The notes beneath the pieces were generated by a model. It was not told the origin of the DNA. It searched no databases and worked only from the letters and a program-made list of their open reading frames with translations. This document shows, one piece after another, positions 51,587 through 63,834 of a stretch of DNA of 64,000 nucleotides (the stretch's first letter is position 1; every line of letters begins with the position of its first letter). A program made the translations under genes and the position numbers. The DNA lies in assembly GCA_019637335.1 (NCBI GenBank), contig JAHBVV010000001.1, forward strand, positions 627,440-691,439, read 5' to 3'. The DNA comes from Candidatus Hydrogenedentota bacterium. Lineage in GTDB: Bacteria; Hydrogenedentota; Hydrogenedentia; Hydrogenedentales; JAEUWI01.

Positions 51587-51976
51587 TTATTTCCCGTCTT
51601 GCTTGTCCTTGATCACATGCGAAATGGAACTGCGGATGAATTTGATCTTTACCTCATCGTCGACCCGCAGAACGACATCAGCATCCGAGATTCCGACGAC
51701 TTTCCCGCAGATACCGCCAACGGTGACGACTTCATCGCCTTTGGCGAGGGCGTCGAGCATATCGCGGCGTTCGCGGTCGCGCTTTTGCTGGGGCCGGATC
51801 GTGAGGAAATACATGATGAGGATGACGGCCATGAGGAATGGCAACATTCCCATGAATCCGCCGCCGGCGGGTCCGGCCGGCGCGCCCTCGCCCCCGGATG
51901 GCGCGCTTGCGGGGACCGCTTCGGAGACTTGCGCGATGAGGAAAAGGATCGAATCCAGACTACTTTGAAAGCTCAT
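51587..51976 (-). CDS. yajC: Preprotein translocase subunit YajC
   Basis: A 129-residue protein, longer at the N-terminus than usual because of a Gly/Ala/Pro-rich stretch (about 20-40). One TM helix (MLPFLMAVILIMYFLTI) is followed by the family signature RPQQKRDRERRDMLDALAKGDEVVTVGGICGKVVGI. It forms part of the SecDF-YajC complex at the inner membrane, and lies between tgt and secDF as expected. Confidence 0.95.
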   Translation of the reverse strand: MSFQSSLDSILFLIAQVSEAVPASAPSGGEGAPAGPAGGGFMGMLPFLMAVILIMYFLTIRPQQKRDRERRDMLDALAKGDEVVTVGGICGKVVGISDADVVLRVDDEVKIKFIRSSISHVIKDKQDGK

Positions 51977-51994
51977 GGTAAAGCACAGCTACCT

Positions 51995-53348
<1,354 letters not shown>

Positions 53349-53363
53349 TCCGGCTTCCAGCGC

Positions 53364-53453
53364 GGAGAGGTGGCCGAGTGGTTGAAGGCGGCGGCCTCGA
53401 AAGCCGTTTTACGGGCAACCGTAACGAGGGTTCGAATCCCTCCCTCTCCGCCA
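53364..53453 (+). tRNA. tRNA-Ser (anticodon CGA)
   Basis: Ninety bases including an encoded CCA. The acceptor stem GGAGAGG pairs with CCTCTCC, with G as discriminator. The D-arm is GGCCGAGTGGTTGAAGGC. The anticodon loop CTCGAAA gives CGA, which reads UCG. The T-arm is GGGTTCGAATCCC. A long variable arm, typical of class II tRNAs, is present. Confidence 0.97.
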
Positions 53454-53476
53454 TGATTCTTGAATCCCATTTTGCA

Positions 53477-53506
53477 TTGCGCGGCGCGTGCGGCGTGTGC
53501 TACGAT
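53477..53506 (+). promoter_or_regulatory. Promoter for tRNA-Val
   Basis: TTGCGC (53477-53482), an 18-base spacer ending in TGC, then TACGAT (53501-53506). It lies 12 bases before the tRNA 5' end. Confidence 0.4.
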
Positions 53507-53517
53507 TCACGACCCAT

Positions 53518-53594
53518 GGGCGATTAGCTCAGCTGGTTAGAGCGCTGTCTTCACACGGCAGAGGTCACTGGTTCGAGTCCAGTATCGCCCACCA
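53518..53594 (+). tRNA. tRNA-Val (anticodon CAC)
   Basis: Seventy-seven bases including CCA. The acceptor stem GGGCGAT pairs with ATCGCCC, with A as discriminator. The anticodon stem CTGTC/GGCAG surrounds loop TTCACAC, giving CAC, which reads GUG. The T-arm is ACTGG-TTCGAGT-CCAGT. All arms close perfectly apart from one G-T pair. Confidence 0.97.
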
Positions 53595-53847
53595 TTTAAA
53601 TTGTATTGTCGGCCAATGGCGCGTTTTTCGCACTGTTGGCTTTTTCTTTTTCCCGGGGGCTTGTGGGGTCGGGGTATGGGGGTGTTGAAACCGAAGGGAG
53701 CGTTGGGGTGGTCTTGTACGGTTGGAGTGTGTCCTGGAAGGCGATTGTGGGGCTTGGGCGGGTTCGGATGTGTGGGGGCGGGCTGTTGATGGGGAGCGGC
53801 CGGCGGGCGGCTTCTCGCGGGGATTCAGATTGGATAGAATCAATTTC
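53595..53847. other. Spacer after the tRNAs
   Basis: GT-rich sequence without a recognisable gene. Short frames here have no ribosome site. The katG promoter begins directly after it, at 53848. Confidence 0.4.
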
Positions 53848-53876
53848 TTGACATTGTCCAATAAATGAGTTATATC
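53848..53876 (+). promoter_or_regulatory. Consensus sigma70 promoter upstream of katG with a short palindrome
   Basis: A perfect TTGACA (53848-53853), a 17-base spacer, then TATATC (53871-53876). ATAA-ATGAG-TTAT (53861-53873) is a small inverted repeat over the spacer end and -10, a plausible repressor site. Transcription would start near 53883, leaving an untranslated leader of about 344 bases to the katG ATG. That leader is GC-rich and I find no known riboswitch in it. Confidence 0.65.
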
Positions 53877-54211
53877 TGTAGGGGTGTTCGGGCGGGTGCG
53901 TGGCCGTTGCGTGTTGTGCGGGCGGTTTTTGGCGGGACGCGTTGGGGGGGATCCCGGCGCCTTCGGCGGGGGCGGTGGATGCGCCGCGCCGCGATCGGGA
54001 GGCCGGGGAATTAGGGGATTTGCATCCGGGAGGCTGCGCCCGGGGCGGAAGCTGGCGCCGGACCCTCGTTTCCGGCAAGAATGTGTGTTGGACAAGATTG
54101 GCCTTTGCCGCGGGGACGCGTGGCCCGCGTGTTTCGTGGCGGGGTTGGAGGCGGGCGAATGCGCGCTTTCGACCGGGCCTTGTTGGCGGGCCGTTAAACG
54201 CAGAACACTAG

Positions 54212-56590
<2,379 letters not shown>

Positions 56591-56649
56591 TTTCCGTCGA
56601 TTGTGAATTGAATTGAGACGGGGCCGGGGTATCGGTCCGGTTGCGAATT

Positions 56650-56688
56650 GCCCGGCGGCGTATGTTTTGCGCCGCCGGGCGTTTTTTT
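56650..56688 (+). terminator. Intrinsic terminator of katG
   Basis: A perfect 11-base-pair stem, GCCCGGCGGCG with CGCCGCCGGGC, a 9-base loop, then G and seven T. It lies 60 bases after the katG stop. Confidence 0.92.
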
Positions 56689-57358
56689 GTGCGGGTGTGG
56701 AGCGTGTGGAGCCGCTCGTGTGGGGTGGCTGGGTTGGATGTGGTGGTGGTGTTGCTCCAGGCACACGAAGGCGCCTGGGGCGCCATCGCGTGGCACGGGC
56801 GTGGTGGGGTTTGGGTAGTCTGGGTTGGGGGGCGGTGTTGTGGGGGTGTAAGCGTTCGTTGCCGCAGGCAGGAATGCCCGCGATCCTGGGTTGGGGTGTC
56901 TTGGAGGATTGGGCGGGTTGGGCATTTCTCGGGATTGCATGTGTCCCTCGCGGGGATGCCCGCGATTTTGGGTTTGGGTCGGGGCGCACTTGGATTTCTC
57001 CTTTTTTGCTGAAATTGGCGCTCCCCATTGGGCGGTTTTCGGGGTATACTGTCTGGTGGCGCAGTTCACGGGAGTATCCTTCGCCGGGCGGGCGGGGTCG
57101 TTTTCTTCAGCAGTGATTGGAGTCAAGGCGTGTGCGGATGCGCATGTCGTTGGGTTTCGGTTGTACCAGCGCAGTGACGGCTCCTCGCTCAGGACTTTGC
57201 GGACCGCCCCTCTCCCTCTTTGGTCGGAGGGGTCTGAAAGGGCTGATGAAGCGGAGTTCGGGGTGGCGTTGGCGCGATTTGGCGCCGGGTTTTGTTGAGG
57301 CCGGGCCGCGGCGGAGCGGTTTCGGGAGAGGTAACCTTTTACGCAGGAGGATGGGATT
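56689..57358. other. Intergenic region with scattered repeat pieces
   Basis: No gene is supported. 56700-56800 has modules seen elsewhere: ggagccgctcgtgtggggtgg (compare 30262) and gctccaggcacacgaag (compare 30310). aggaatgcccgcgatcctgg (56869) and ggggatgcccgcgattttgg (56953) are a repeated pair. TATACT at 57045-57050 could be a -10 for the TPR gene, but it has no -35 partner and is 309 bases from the start codon. Confidence 0.5.
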
Positions 57359-59035
57359 ATGTGTATTCGATATCGCAGTATCTGTTGGGTGGCGCTGGCC
57401 GCATTGCTGGTGGTTGGCGCGCCGCGGGCGGAGGCGCCGCCCGCGCCGGGAGCGACGGGAACGCGGCTGGAGAAGGGACTGGACACGTATTCGTTTGAGA
57501 TCACGACGCGGTCGCGGAAGGCGCAGCGCTGGTTTAACCAGGGCCTGGTGCTGCTGTATGGATTCAACCATGGCGAGGCGATCCGCGCGTTCAGGGAGGC
57601 GGCGGCGCTGGATCCGGAGGCGGCGATGCCTTGGTGGGGCATTGCGTACGCGAACGGCATGCATATCAATATGCCGGAGATGACGGAGGCGCAATGGCAA
57701 GCCTCGCACGAGGCGGCGCAGCGGGCCCTGTCGATTCTGGACCGGGAGTCGCCGCTGGAGGCGATGCTGGTGATGGCGGTGTCGGCGCGGACGGCGTGGC
57801 CGGTTCCGGAGGCGCAACGGCCGTATGACGAGGCGTTCGCGGCGGCGATGGAGCGCGTTTATACGGCCTTCGGGGAGCAGCCGGACGTGGCGGCGCTGTA
57901 CACGGAGTCGCTGATGAACCTGCAGCCGTGGGATTACTGGACGGAGGAGAAGCAGCCGAAGCACCGGGCGGCGGAGATTGTTTCGGTGCTGGAGAAGGGG
58001 CTCGCGTCGCACCCGGACCACCCGCAACTGTGTCACCTGTATATTCACGCGACGGAGGCGGGCCCGGATCCGTCGAAGGCGGTGGCGTCGGCGGAGCGGC
58101 TGTTGCACCGCGTACCGGGCGCGGGCCACCTGGTGCACATGCCGTCGCACACGTTTGCGCGTGTGGGACGGTACAGCGACGCGGCCCTGGCGAACGAGCT
58201 TGCGGTGGCGGCGGACGACCGGTTCTTCGAAATCGGAACGGAGCCGGGAACGTACTACCTGTATCACGCGCACAACCTGCATTTTGAGGCGTACGCGAAT
58301 ATGATGCAGGGCCGCTACGAGCCGGCGCTGGCGGCGGCGCGGCGGCTGGAGGTCGCGGTTCCGGACCCGGTGCTCGACGCCATGGCGTTTGTTGTGGAGG
58401 GGGTGATACCGACGACACGGCATGTGATGATCCGTTTCGGGAAATGGGAGGCAGTCCTGACGGAGCCCGCGCCGCCGTCGAAGCGTCCGGTGATGACGGC
58501 GCTGCACCACTACTCCCGAGGGATTGCGCTCTCGGCGCTTGGGCGGACGGACGAGGCGCGCGAGGAGATTGCGCGGTTTGAGGCGAGCGTGCCGGCGGTG
58601 CCGGAGGACTGGTGGGTTTTTTCGAACAAGTTGAGCGATGTGCTGCCGATCGCGCGCCATATGCTGGACGGTGAGCTGGCCTATCGCGAGGGGCGGCTTG
58701 AGGATGCGTGGGCGGCGCTGGAAGCGGGCATCGCGGCGGAGGACCGGCTTGCCTATGACGAGCCGCCGGGCTGGATGATTCCGGTGCGCCACGCGATGGG
58801 CGCGCTGCTGCTGGAGGCGGGGCATCCGGAACGGGCGGAGAGGCTCTACCGGGAAGATCAGGCCGCGCATCCGGGCAATGGCTGGTCCCTGCTTGGGCTG
58901 GCGCAGTCGCTGGAGGCGCAGGGAAAGAATTCGGAAGCGGCGCGGTATGCGATGCAACTGGACAAGGCCTGGGACGATGTGGCGGATCGCCCGACGAGTT
59001 CGTGCCTGTGCGCGCCGCGGGTGGCGATGCGTTAA
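57359..59035 (+). CDS. Exported tetratricopeptide-repeat protein
   Basis: A 558-residue protein with a signal peptide (about 1-25, ending APRAEA) and TPR-like helix pairs throughout. RWFNQGLVLLYGFNHGEAIRAFREAAALDPEAAMPWWGIAYANG is the first and clearest. Others lie at about 255-330 (AGHLVHMPSHTFARVGRYSDA) and 440-540. The Cys pair near the end (SSCLCAP) is notable. Such proteins act as periplasmic scaffolds; no enzymatic motif is seen. An AGGAGG ribosome site precedes the ATG at 57359. Confidence 0.85.
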   Translation: MCIRYRSICWVALAALLVVGAPRAEAPPAPGATGTRLEKGLDTYSFEITTRSRKAQRWFNQGLVLLYGFNHGEAIRAFREAAALDPEAAMPWWGIAYANGMHINMPEMTEAQWQASHEAAQRALSILDRESPLEAMLVMAVSARTAWPVPEAQRPYDEAFAAAMERVYTAFGEQPDVAALYTESLMNLQPWDYWTEEKQPKHRAAEIVSVLEKGLASHPDHPQLCHLYIHATEAGPDPSKAVASAERLLHRVPGAGHLVHMPSHTFARVGRYSDAALANELAVAADDRFFEIGTEPGTYYLYHAHNLHFEAYANMMQGRYEPALAAARRLEVAVPDPVLDAMAFVVEGVIPTTRHVMIRFGKWEAVLTEPAPPSKRPVMTALHHYSRGIALSALGRTDEAREEIARFEASVPAVPEDWWVFSNKLSDVLPIARHMLDGELAYREGRLEDAWAALEAGIAAEDRLAYDEPPGWMIPVRHAMGALLLEAGHPERAERLYREDQAAHPGNGWSLLGLAQSLEAQGKNSEAARYAMQLDKAWDDVADRPTSSCLCAPRVAMR

Positions 59036-59056
59036 TTCGACCTGGCCCTGGGGGCT

Positions 59057-59087
59057 GGAGCGGCACGGCGATTTGCCGTGCCGCTCC
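59057..59087 (+). terminator. Perfect 13-bp hairpin after the TPR gene
   Basis: GGAGCGGCACGGC pairs without mismatch with GCCGTGCCGCTCC around a five-base loop, 21 bases after the TPR stop. No T-run follows, so it may be a transcript-end stabiliser or weak terminator rather than a classic intrinsic terminator. The rest of the gap to 59324 shows nothing. Confidence 0.5.
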
Positions 59088-59324
59088 GGCGCGGGCCGCG
59101 TAATTCTTGATTGACAGGCGGGCGCTGATGGATAATGGGCGACGCGGGGGGACTGTCTCCGGACTTGTTTTCCCTGGGCCAGAGCGGCGACTCGCGGCGT
59201 TCCTCACGCCCGCCGTCGCGCACGCTCCTCGCCAACCATTGTCCAGCCGATTCCACCAGGCGCCAGCAGTCTTGTCGCCCGGCGAAGGACGTGGCATTCG
59301 CACCCCAAACGCGGAGAACGTAGT

Positions 59325-61229
59325 ATGAATCTTGAATCCTTTCTGGCGCGGGCGAGCCTGCCCGCGGCGCTGGAGCGAGTTCTCCGCGAGGCCCCGTCCG
59401 TGGCTGTGGCGTGCAGCGTTGAGGAACTGGAGGACCTGGCCTGCGGCTCCCCTGAAAACCAGCAGGCGGTTGTCTCGTACGACCTGCCCGACGGCAGCCG
59501 GTTCGACGAGGTGGATGTGGCTCGGGTGCGGAACGGTGTGAGCGCCAATTATCGGGAACCGTACATGCGCCGCCGTGATTCCGAATGCATGCTGGTGGCG
59601 GATCGCAACCCGTCGGACAAGCCGCATTTCAGTGGCCGCTACGATTTCGAGTTCAGCGATCTGAAACAGGAAACCTTCTCCTGGCTGGCCCGCCAGGACC
59701 TGGCCGTGTTCGCCTTCACCATGGGGCAACCCGATTTCGGGGCCGATGCCCTGGCGATTTGCCCCGCCAATGCGGGCTTCTTCGCGTTTGGCCTGGGGCT
59801 GCTTCAGGGGGTGGTGGATCTGGAGCGGCTGGATCGGCAACTGAATCCGGCCTCGATCATTTATGTGGCGCCGCCGTTCCGGCATACGCACTTCGGCGGC
59901 AAGCAGATTGTGGTGCATGATCGCGGCGACATTCACGAAATCTTCTCGTACAACCTGTATCCGGGACCGAGCGCGAAGAAGGGCGTTTACGGGGCGCTGA
60001 TCGAGCTGGGAGAGCAGGAGGGCTGGGTGACGGCGCACTGTTCCTCGGTGCAGGTGGTGACGCCATATGACAATACGGTCACGTTTATGCACGAGGGAGC
60101 GAGCGGCGGGGGGAAGAGCGAAATGCTGCAACAGCCGCACCGGCTGCCGGATGGCCGCCTGCTGCTCGGTAGAAACACGCTGACGGGCGAGCGGCGGTAT
60201 CTGGAAATTCCGCGGACGTGCGACCTTTACCCGGTTTGTGACGACATGGCGCTGTGCCACCCCTCGATCCAGAAGGATCAGGGTTTGCTTTCGGTGGCGG
60301 ACGCGGAGAACGGGTGGTTCGTGCGCGTGGATCACATCAAGGAGTACGGGACGGACCCGGATCTTGAACATTTGACGATCCACCCGAAGAAGTCGCAGCT
60401 GTTTTTGAATATCGATGCGGTTCCGGGGGGAACGGCGCTGATCTGGGATCATATCCAGGACGAGCCGGGCAAGGCGTGTCCGAACCCACGGGTGGTGATA
60501 CCACGGAGTGTGGTGCCGAACGCGGTCGATGGGGATGTGCAGATCAATATCCGATCTTTCGGCGTACGCACGCCGCCGTGCACGCAGGATAATCCGACGT
60601 ATGGCATCCTGGGGCTTTTTCACGTGCTTCCGCCGGCGCTCGCGTGGCTCTGGCGGCTGGTGGCCCCGCGCGGGCACGCCAACCCGAGTATCGTGGACAC
60701 GGGGGGCATGAGCAGCGAGGGCGTGGGCAGTTACTGGCCGTTTTCCACGGGGAAGAAGGTGGCGCAGGCGAACCTGCTGCTGCGGCAGTTCCAGAACGCG
60801 CCCGCGACGCGCTACGTGCTGATTCCGAATCAGAATATTGGCGCGTGGGAGACGGGTTTCATGCCGCAGTGGCTCGTGCGCGACTATCTGGCGCGGCGTG
60901 GGCACGCGCGGTTCAACTCGGACCAGATCGTGCCGGCGCGCTGCCCATTGCTCGGGTATGCGCTGCAGACGATGCGTATCGAGGGGAGCACGATACCGCG
61001 GTGGTTCCTGCAAGTGGACACGCAGCCGGAAGTGGGCCCGGGCGCTTACGACGCCGGGGCGAAGATCCTGACGGCGTTCTTCCACGAGCAGTTGAGTAAG
61101 TTTGTGCAGCCGGACTTGGATCCGCTGGGCCGGGAGATCATCGACTGCTGCATGTCCGGCGGGAAGGTGGAGGATTACAAGGCGCTGATGGCGGGCAAAG
61201 ACGCATCGGTCACGGCCGGTTTGTATTAA
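59325..61229 (+). CDS. DUF4914-type P-loop protein (PEPCK/HPr-kinase-like fold)
   Basis: A 634-residue cytoplasmic protein. A Walker A motif EGASGGGKS is at residues 257-265. Upstream are blocks resembling the PEP carboxykinase superfamily (VAPPFRHTHFGGKQIVVHDRGDIHEIFSYNLYPG). Downstream are WDHIQDEPGKACPNPRVVIPRSVV and DTGGMSSEGVGSYWPFSTGKK. The overall pattern matches what I know of DUF4914. The reaction is unknown; a phosphotransferase or carboxykinase-like activity is inferred from the P-loop. A GGAG site precedes the ATG. It stands alone between the TPR gene and a tandem repeat. Confidence 0.75.
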   Translation: MNLESFLARASLPAALERVLREAPSVAVACSVEELEDLACGSPENQQAVVSYDLPDGSRFDEVDVARVRNGVSANYREPYMRRRDSECMLVADRNPSDKPHFSGRYDFEFSDLKQETFSWLARQDLAVFAFTMGQPDFGADALAICPANAGFFAFGLGLLQGVVDLERLDRQLNPASIIYVAPPFRHTHFGGKQIVVHDRGDIHEIFSYNLYPGPSAKKGVYGALIELGEQEGWVTAHCSSVQVVTPYDNTVTFMHEGASGGGKSEMLQQPHRLPDGRLLLGRNTLTGERRYLEIPRTCDLYPVCDDMALCHPSIQKDQGLLSVADAENGWFVRVDHIKEYGTDPDLEHLTIHPKKSQLFLNIDAVPGGTALIWDHIQDEPGKACPNPRVVIPRSVVPNAVDGDVQINIRSFGVRTPPCTQDNPTYGILGLFHVLPPALAWLWRLVAPRGHANPSIVDTGGMSSEGVGSYWPFSTGKKVAQANLLLRQFQNAPATRYVLIPNQNIGAWETGFMPQWLVRDYLARRGHARFNSDQIVPARCPLLGYALQTMRIEGSTIPRWFLQVDTQPEVGPGAYDAGAKILTAFFHEQLSKFVQPDLDPLGREIIDCCMSGGKVEDYKALMAGKDASVTAGLY

Positions 61230-61270
61230 CGGGGGGGCCGCCTGCGCTCCGAGTGGTCCGCGATCCTGGT

Positions 61271-61745
61271 GCGCCTTTTGGCGCTGAACACAGGCGGGAC
61301 GCCCGCCTCCGGCGTGTCGTGGACCTGTGCCACTTTCTTTTCGAGGTGGCTTTGGTGGGTGGCAGGGGAACTTTTGGAGGTGGGCTCACGTTGCCGCAGA
61401 CACGAATGTCCGCGATCCTCGCGCCTTCGGCGCGATGGACAGCCGGGACGGCTATCCTACATTTGCGCCTTTTGGCGCTGAACACAGGCGGGACGCCCGC
61501 CTCCGGCGTGTCGTGGACCTGTGCCACTTTCTTTTCGAGGTGGCTTTGGTGGGGGGCAGGGGAACTTTTGGAGGTGGGCTCACGTTGCCGCAGACACGAA
61601 TGTCCGCGATCCTCGCGCCTTCGGCGCGATGGACAGCCGGGACGGCTATCCTACATTTGCGCCTTTCGGCGCTGAACACAGGCGGGACGCCCGCCTCCGG
61701 CGTGTCGTGGACCTGTGCCACTTTCTTTTCGAGGTGGTTTTGGTA
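61271..61745. repeat. 194-bp tandem repeat, 2.4 copies
   Basis: Units begin gcgcctttYggcgctgaaca at 61271, 61465 and 61659, an exact 194-base period. The two full copies differ at only a few positions; the third stops after about 87 bases. Each unit contains hairpins GGCGGGACGCCCGCC and GCGCCTTCGGCGC and ends tggacagccgggacggctat, a phrase also found at 32922. The bases before it (61230-61270) are plain spacer. Confidence 0.95.
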
Positions 61746-61787
61746 GGAAGTGGCATGTGGTTGGTGGTGTGCCCGCCTCCCCTGCTC

Positions 61788-61796
61788 TGCTACACT
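61788..61796 (+). promoter_or_regulatory. Extended -10 element (TGCTACACT) for the sulfatase gene
   Basis: TGCTACACT identical to that before tRNA-Ser. The start would be near 61803, with a 36-base leader to the ATG at 61839. It lies just after the 194-bp repeat. Confidence 0.5.
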
Positions 61797-61838
61797 GGCC
61801 TTCCGGATGCGCATATACGCAACCACGGAGAGCCACCG

Positions 61839-63290
61839 ATGAAACGCCTCACACGCCAAATTTCCGCCTTGACGCCGCTGATGTTTGCCCTGCTTCTCGC
61901 GTTGCGGTGCGAGGCCGTCCCGCCGGAGCGCCCGAATATCGTGCTCATTATGACGGACAATCATGGGGCGTGGACGCTGGGCAGCTACGGCAACACCGAC
62001 ATCCAGACGCCCCACCTGGATCGGATGGCGCTTGAAGGAGTGCGTTTTTCGCGCGCCTTTGCCAACAACGCGGTGTGCTCGCCGACGCGCGCCACGTATC
62101 TGACGGGACTCATGCCGAGCCAGCACGGGGTCCACAAGTACATCGACACGAAGGTCATGATGGGCCCCGAGGCGTATTCGACGCTGGCCGAGTTCGCCAC
62201 GCTGCCGCAGATTCTGAGCGAGAACGGCTATACCTGCGGGCTGAGCGGGAAATGGCACCTGGGCGCCAACATGACGCCGCAGGAGGGGTTTAGCTTCTGG
62301 GTCACGAAGCCGGAGGGGCACACGACGGACTTTGTGAATCAGGCGATCATCGAGAATGGAGCCGTCACAACGCTCGCGGAACACCAGACGCCTTACTGGA
62401 CGCGCCGGGGCATTGAGTTCATCGAGGCGAATCGCGACCGCCCCTTCTTCCTGTTTCTCGCCTACAACGGCCCGTATGGTCTGGGGAGCAGCGCGCTGAC
62501 GCCGCCTATCAACGAGTTCGCGACGGTGTACGCGGAGGAAGCGCTGCCTTCGTTCACGCGGGATACGCCGCACCCCTGGCTGCACAACAATCGACAGATG
62601 CTGAACAATGTAACTTCCGCGCGCAAGTACGCCTCGGAAGTCAGCGCGGTGGACGCGGGCGTCGGCGAGCTTCTATCGGCACTGAAACGGCTCGGGCTGG
62701 ATGAGCGGACGCTCGTCATCTTCACGGCGGATCAGGGGCTTGCGGGCGGACAGAGCGGCTTCTGGGGCATGGGCGATCACACGCGGCCCCTCACGGCCTT
62801 TGACTGGACGATGCACGTGCCGCTGATCGCGCGGCATCCCGGATCGATCCCGGCGGGAGGCGTGGTGGACAACCTGGTCAGCAATTACGATTTGTTGCCT
62901 TCGGTGTTGGATTACGTGGGGCTTTCGGACGAACAGGCGGCGGATCCGCCTTCTCCCGGGCGAAGCTATACGCCACTGCTGCGCGGCAAGCAGGTCGACT
63001 GGACGAACGAAGTTTACTATGAGTTTGAGAACGTGCGGGCAATCCGGACGGATACGTGGAAGTACATTGAGCGCCTGGGCGATCCGGCGGTAGAGCTGTA
63101 CCACCTCGAAAGCGATCCGGGGGAACGGCTCAACCTGCAGGGAGACGCCGCACACGAGGAGATTCAGGCCGAATTGCAGCAGCGCCTTCACGCGTTCTTC
63201 GCGGCGCATTCCGAACCGGAGTGGGATCTCTGGAACGGCGGCGACGCCAAGGGCGGACTGTTGCTGGGAAAGCGCCCATACGGCGAATAA
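61839..63290 (+). CDS. Exported formylglycine-dependent sulfatase
   Basis: A 483-residue sulfatase. A signal peptide (about 1-26) is followed by the metal-binding start PNIVLIMTDNHGAWTLGSYGN; Asn41 stands where most family members have a second Asp. The C-S-P-T-R motif at Cys80 (VCSPTRATYLTG) is the site of formylglycine conversion. Further family motifs are SGKWHLG and FTADQGLAGGQ. It probably removes sulfate from extracellular polysaccharides. The ATG at 61839 has a GGAG site; the frame back to 61521 runs through the 194-bp repeat and is rejected. No formylglycine-generating enzyme gene is nearby. Confidence 0.92.
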   Translation: MKRLTRQISALTPLMFALLLALRCEAVPPERPNIVLIMTDNHGAWTLGSYGNTDIQTPHLDRMALEGVRFSRAFANNAVCSPTRATYLTGLMPSQHGVHKYIDTKVMMGPEAYSTLAEFATLPQILSENGYTCGLSGKWHLGANMTPQEGFSFWVTKPEGHTTDFVNQAIIENGAVTTLAEHQTPYWTRRGIEFIEANRDRPFFLFLAYNGPYGLGSSALTPPINEFATVYAEEALPSFTRDTPHPWLHNNRQMLNNVTSARKYASEVSAVDAGVGELLSALKRLGLDERTLVIFTADQGLAGGQSGFWGMGDHTRPLTAFDWTMHVPLIARHPGSIPAGGVVDNLVSNYDLLPSVLDYVGLSDEQAADPPSPGRSYTPLLRGKQVDWTNEVYYEFENVRAIRTDTWKYIERLGDPAVELYHLESDPGERLNLQGDAAHEEIQAELQQRLHAFFAAHSEPEWDLWNGGDAKGGLLLGKRPYGE

Positions 63291-63324
63291 TGCCGGCTAC
63301 CGCAGGCGGCGATTCCGGACCGCC

Positions 63325-63819
63325 TCAGGCATCGCCCTCGCGGTCCGGCATTGTATCCAGAGACGCGGTGTAATCAAGGGGATCGCCCGGAAATCGGTCC
63401 TCGTCCAGGGCGGCGTCGAGGGTGCGCTGTTGCATTTCGAAGGGACAGCGTACGGCGGCGTATACCTGGCGGGTGTGGCGGAAGGCATAGGGCACGCCTG
63501 CCATGATGGCGAGCAGGATCATTGCGGTGATGAATCGTGGCGCGGCTCCCGGCACGCGGAGGTTGGGCAGCTTGAATCGCACGATTTCGTCGAGGGGATC
63601 CACGGCGGCCATGCGTGCGCGCAGGGCCTCGAACTCGAGCGGGGCGCCTCGGTAGGCCAGGGCGCGGCCGGTTTCGGCGAGGAAGGCCCGCAGGGATTCG
63701 AGTTCGGCGGCGCAGGCGGCGCAGGCGTCCACGTGTCGCTGGACCTCCCGGGCGGGATCCGGACGCAGGTCGCCATCCAGCAGGGCTGGCAGGGCGCGGC
63801 GTATGTTGCGGCATTCCAT
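63325..63819 (-). CDS. Anti-sigma factor with zinc-finger (zf-HC2) and one TM helix
   Basis: A 164-residue membrane protein. The N-terminal anti-sigma zinc finger has His29, Cys33 and Cys36 (HVDACAAC) plus Cys3. A TM helix spans about 94-112 (FITAMILLAIMAGVPYAF), and the C-terminal part would be periplasmic. It holds the ECF sigma factor encoded just upstream in an inactive state. The two genes are on the same strand with a 15-base gap. Confidence 0.85.
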   Translation of the reverse strand: MECRNIRRALPALLDGDLRPDPAREVQRHVDACAACAAELESLRAFLAETGRALAYRGAPLEFEALRARMAAVDPLDEIVRFKLPNLRVPGAAPRFITAMILLAIMAGVPYAFRHTRQVYAAVRCPFEMQQRTLDAALDEDRFPGDPLDYTASLDTMPDREGDA

Positions 63820-63834
63820 GGTCGTAAGATTCCT

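Noticed and set aside
57666-61085. An 1,139-codon minus-strand frame across the TPR and DUF4914 genes.
   Set aside because: It is Arg/Pro/His-rich with no domain, and crosses two well-supported plus-strand genes and their spacer.
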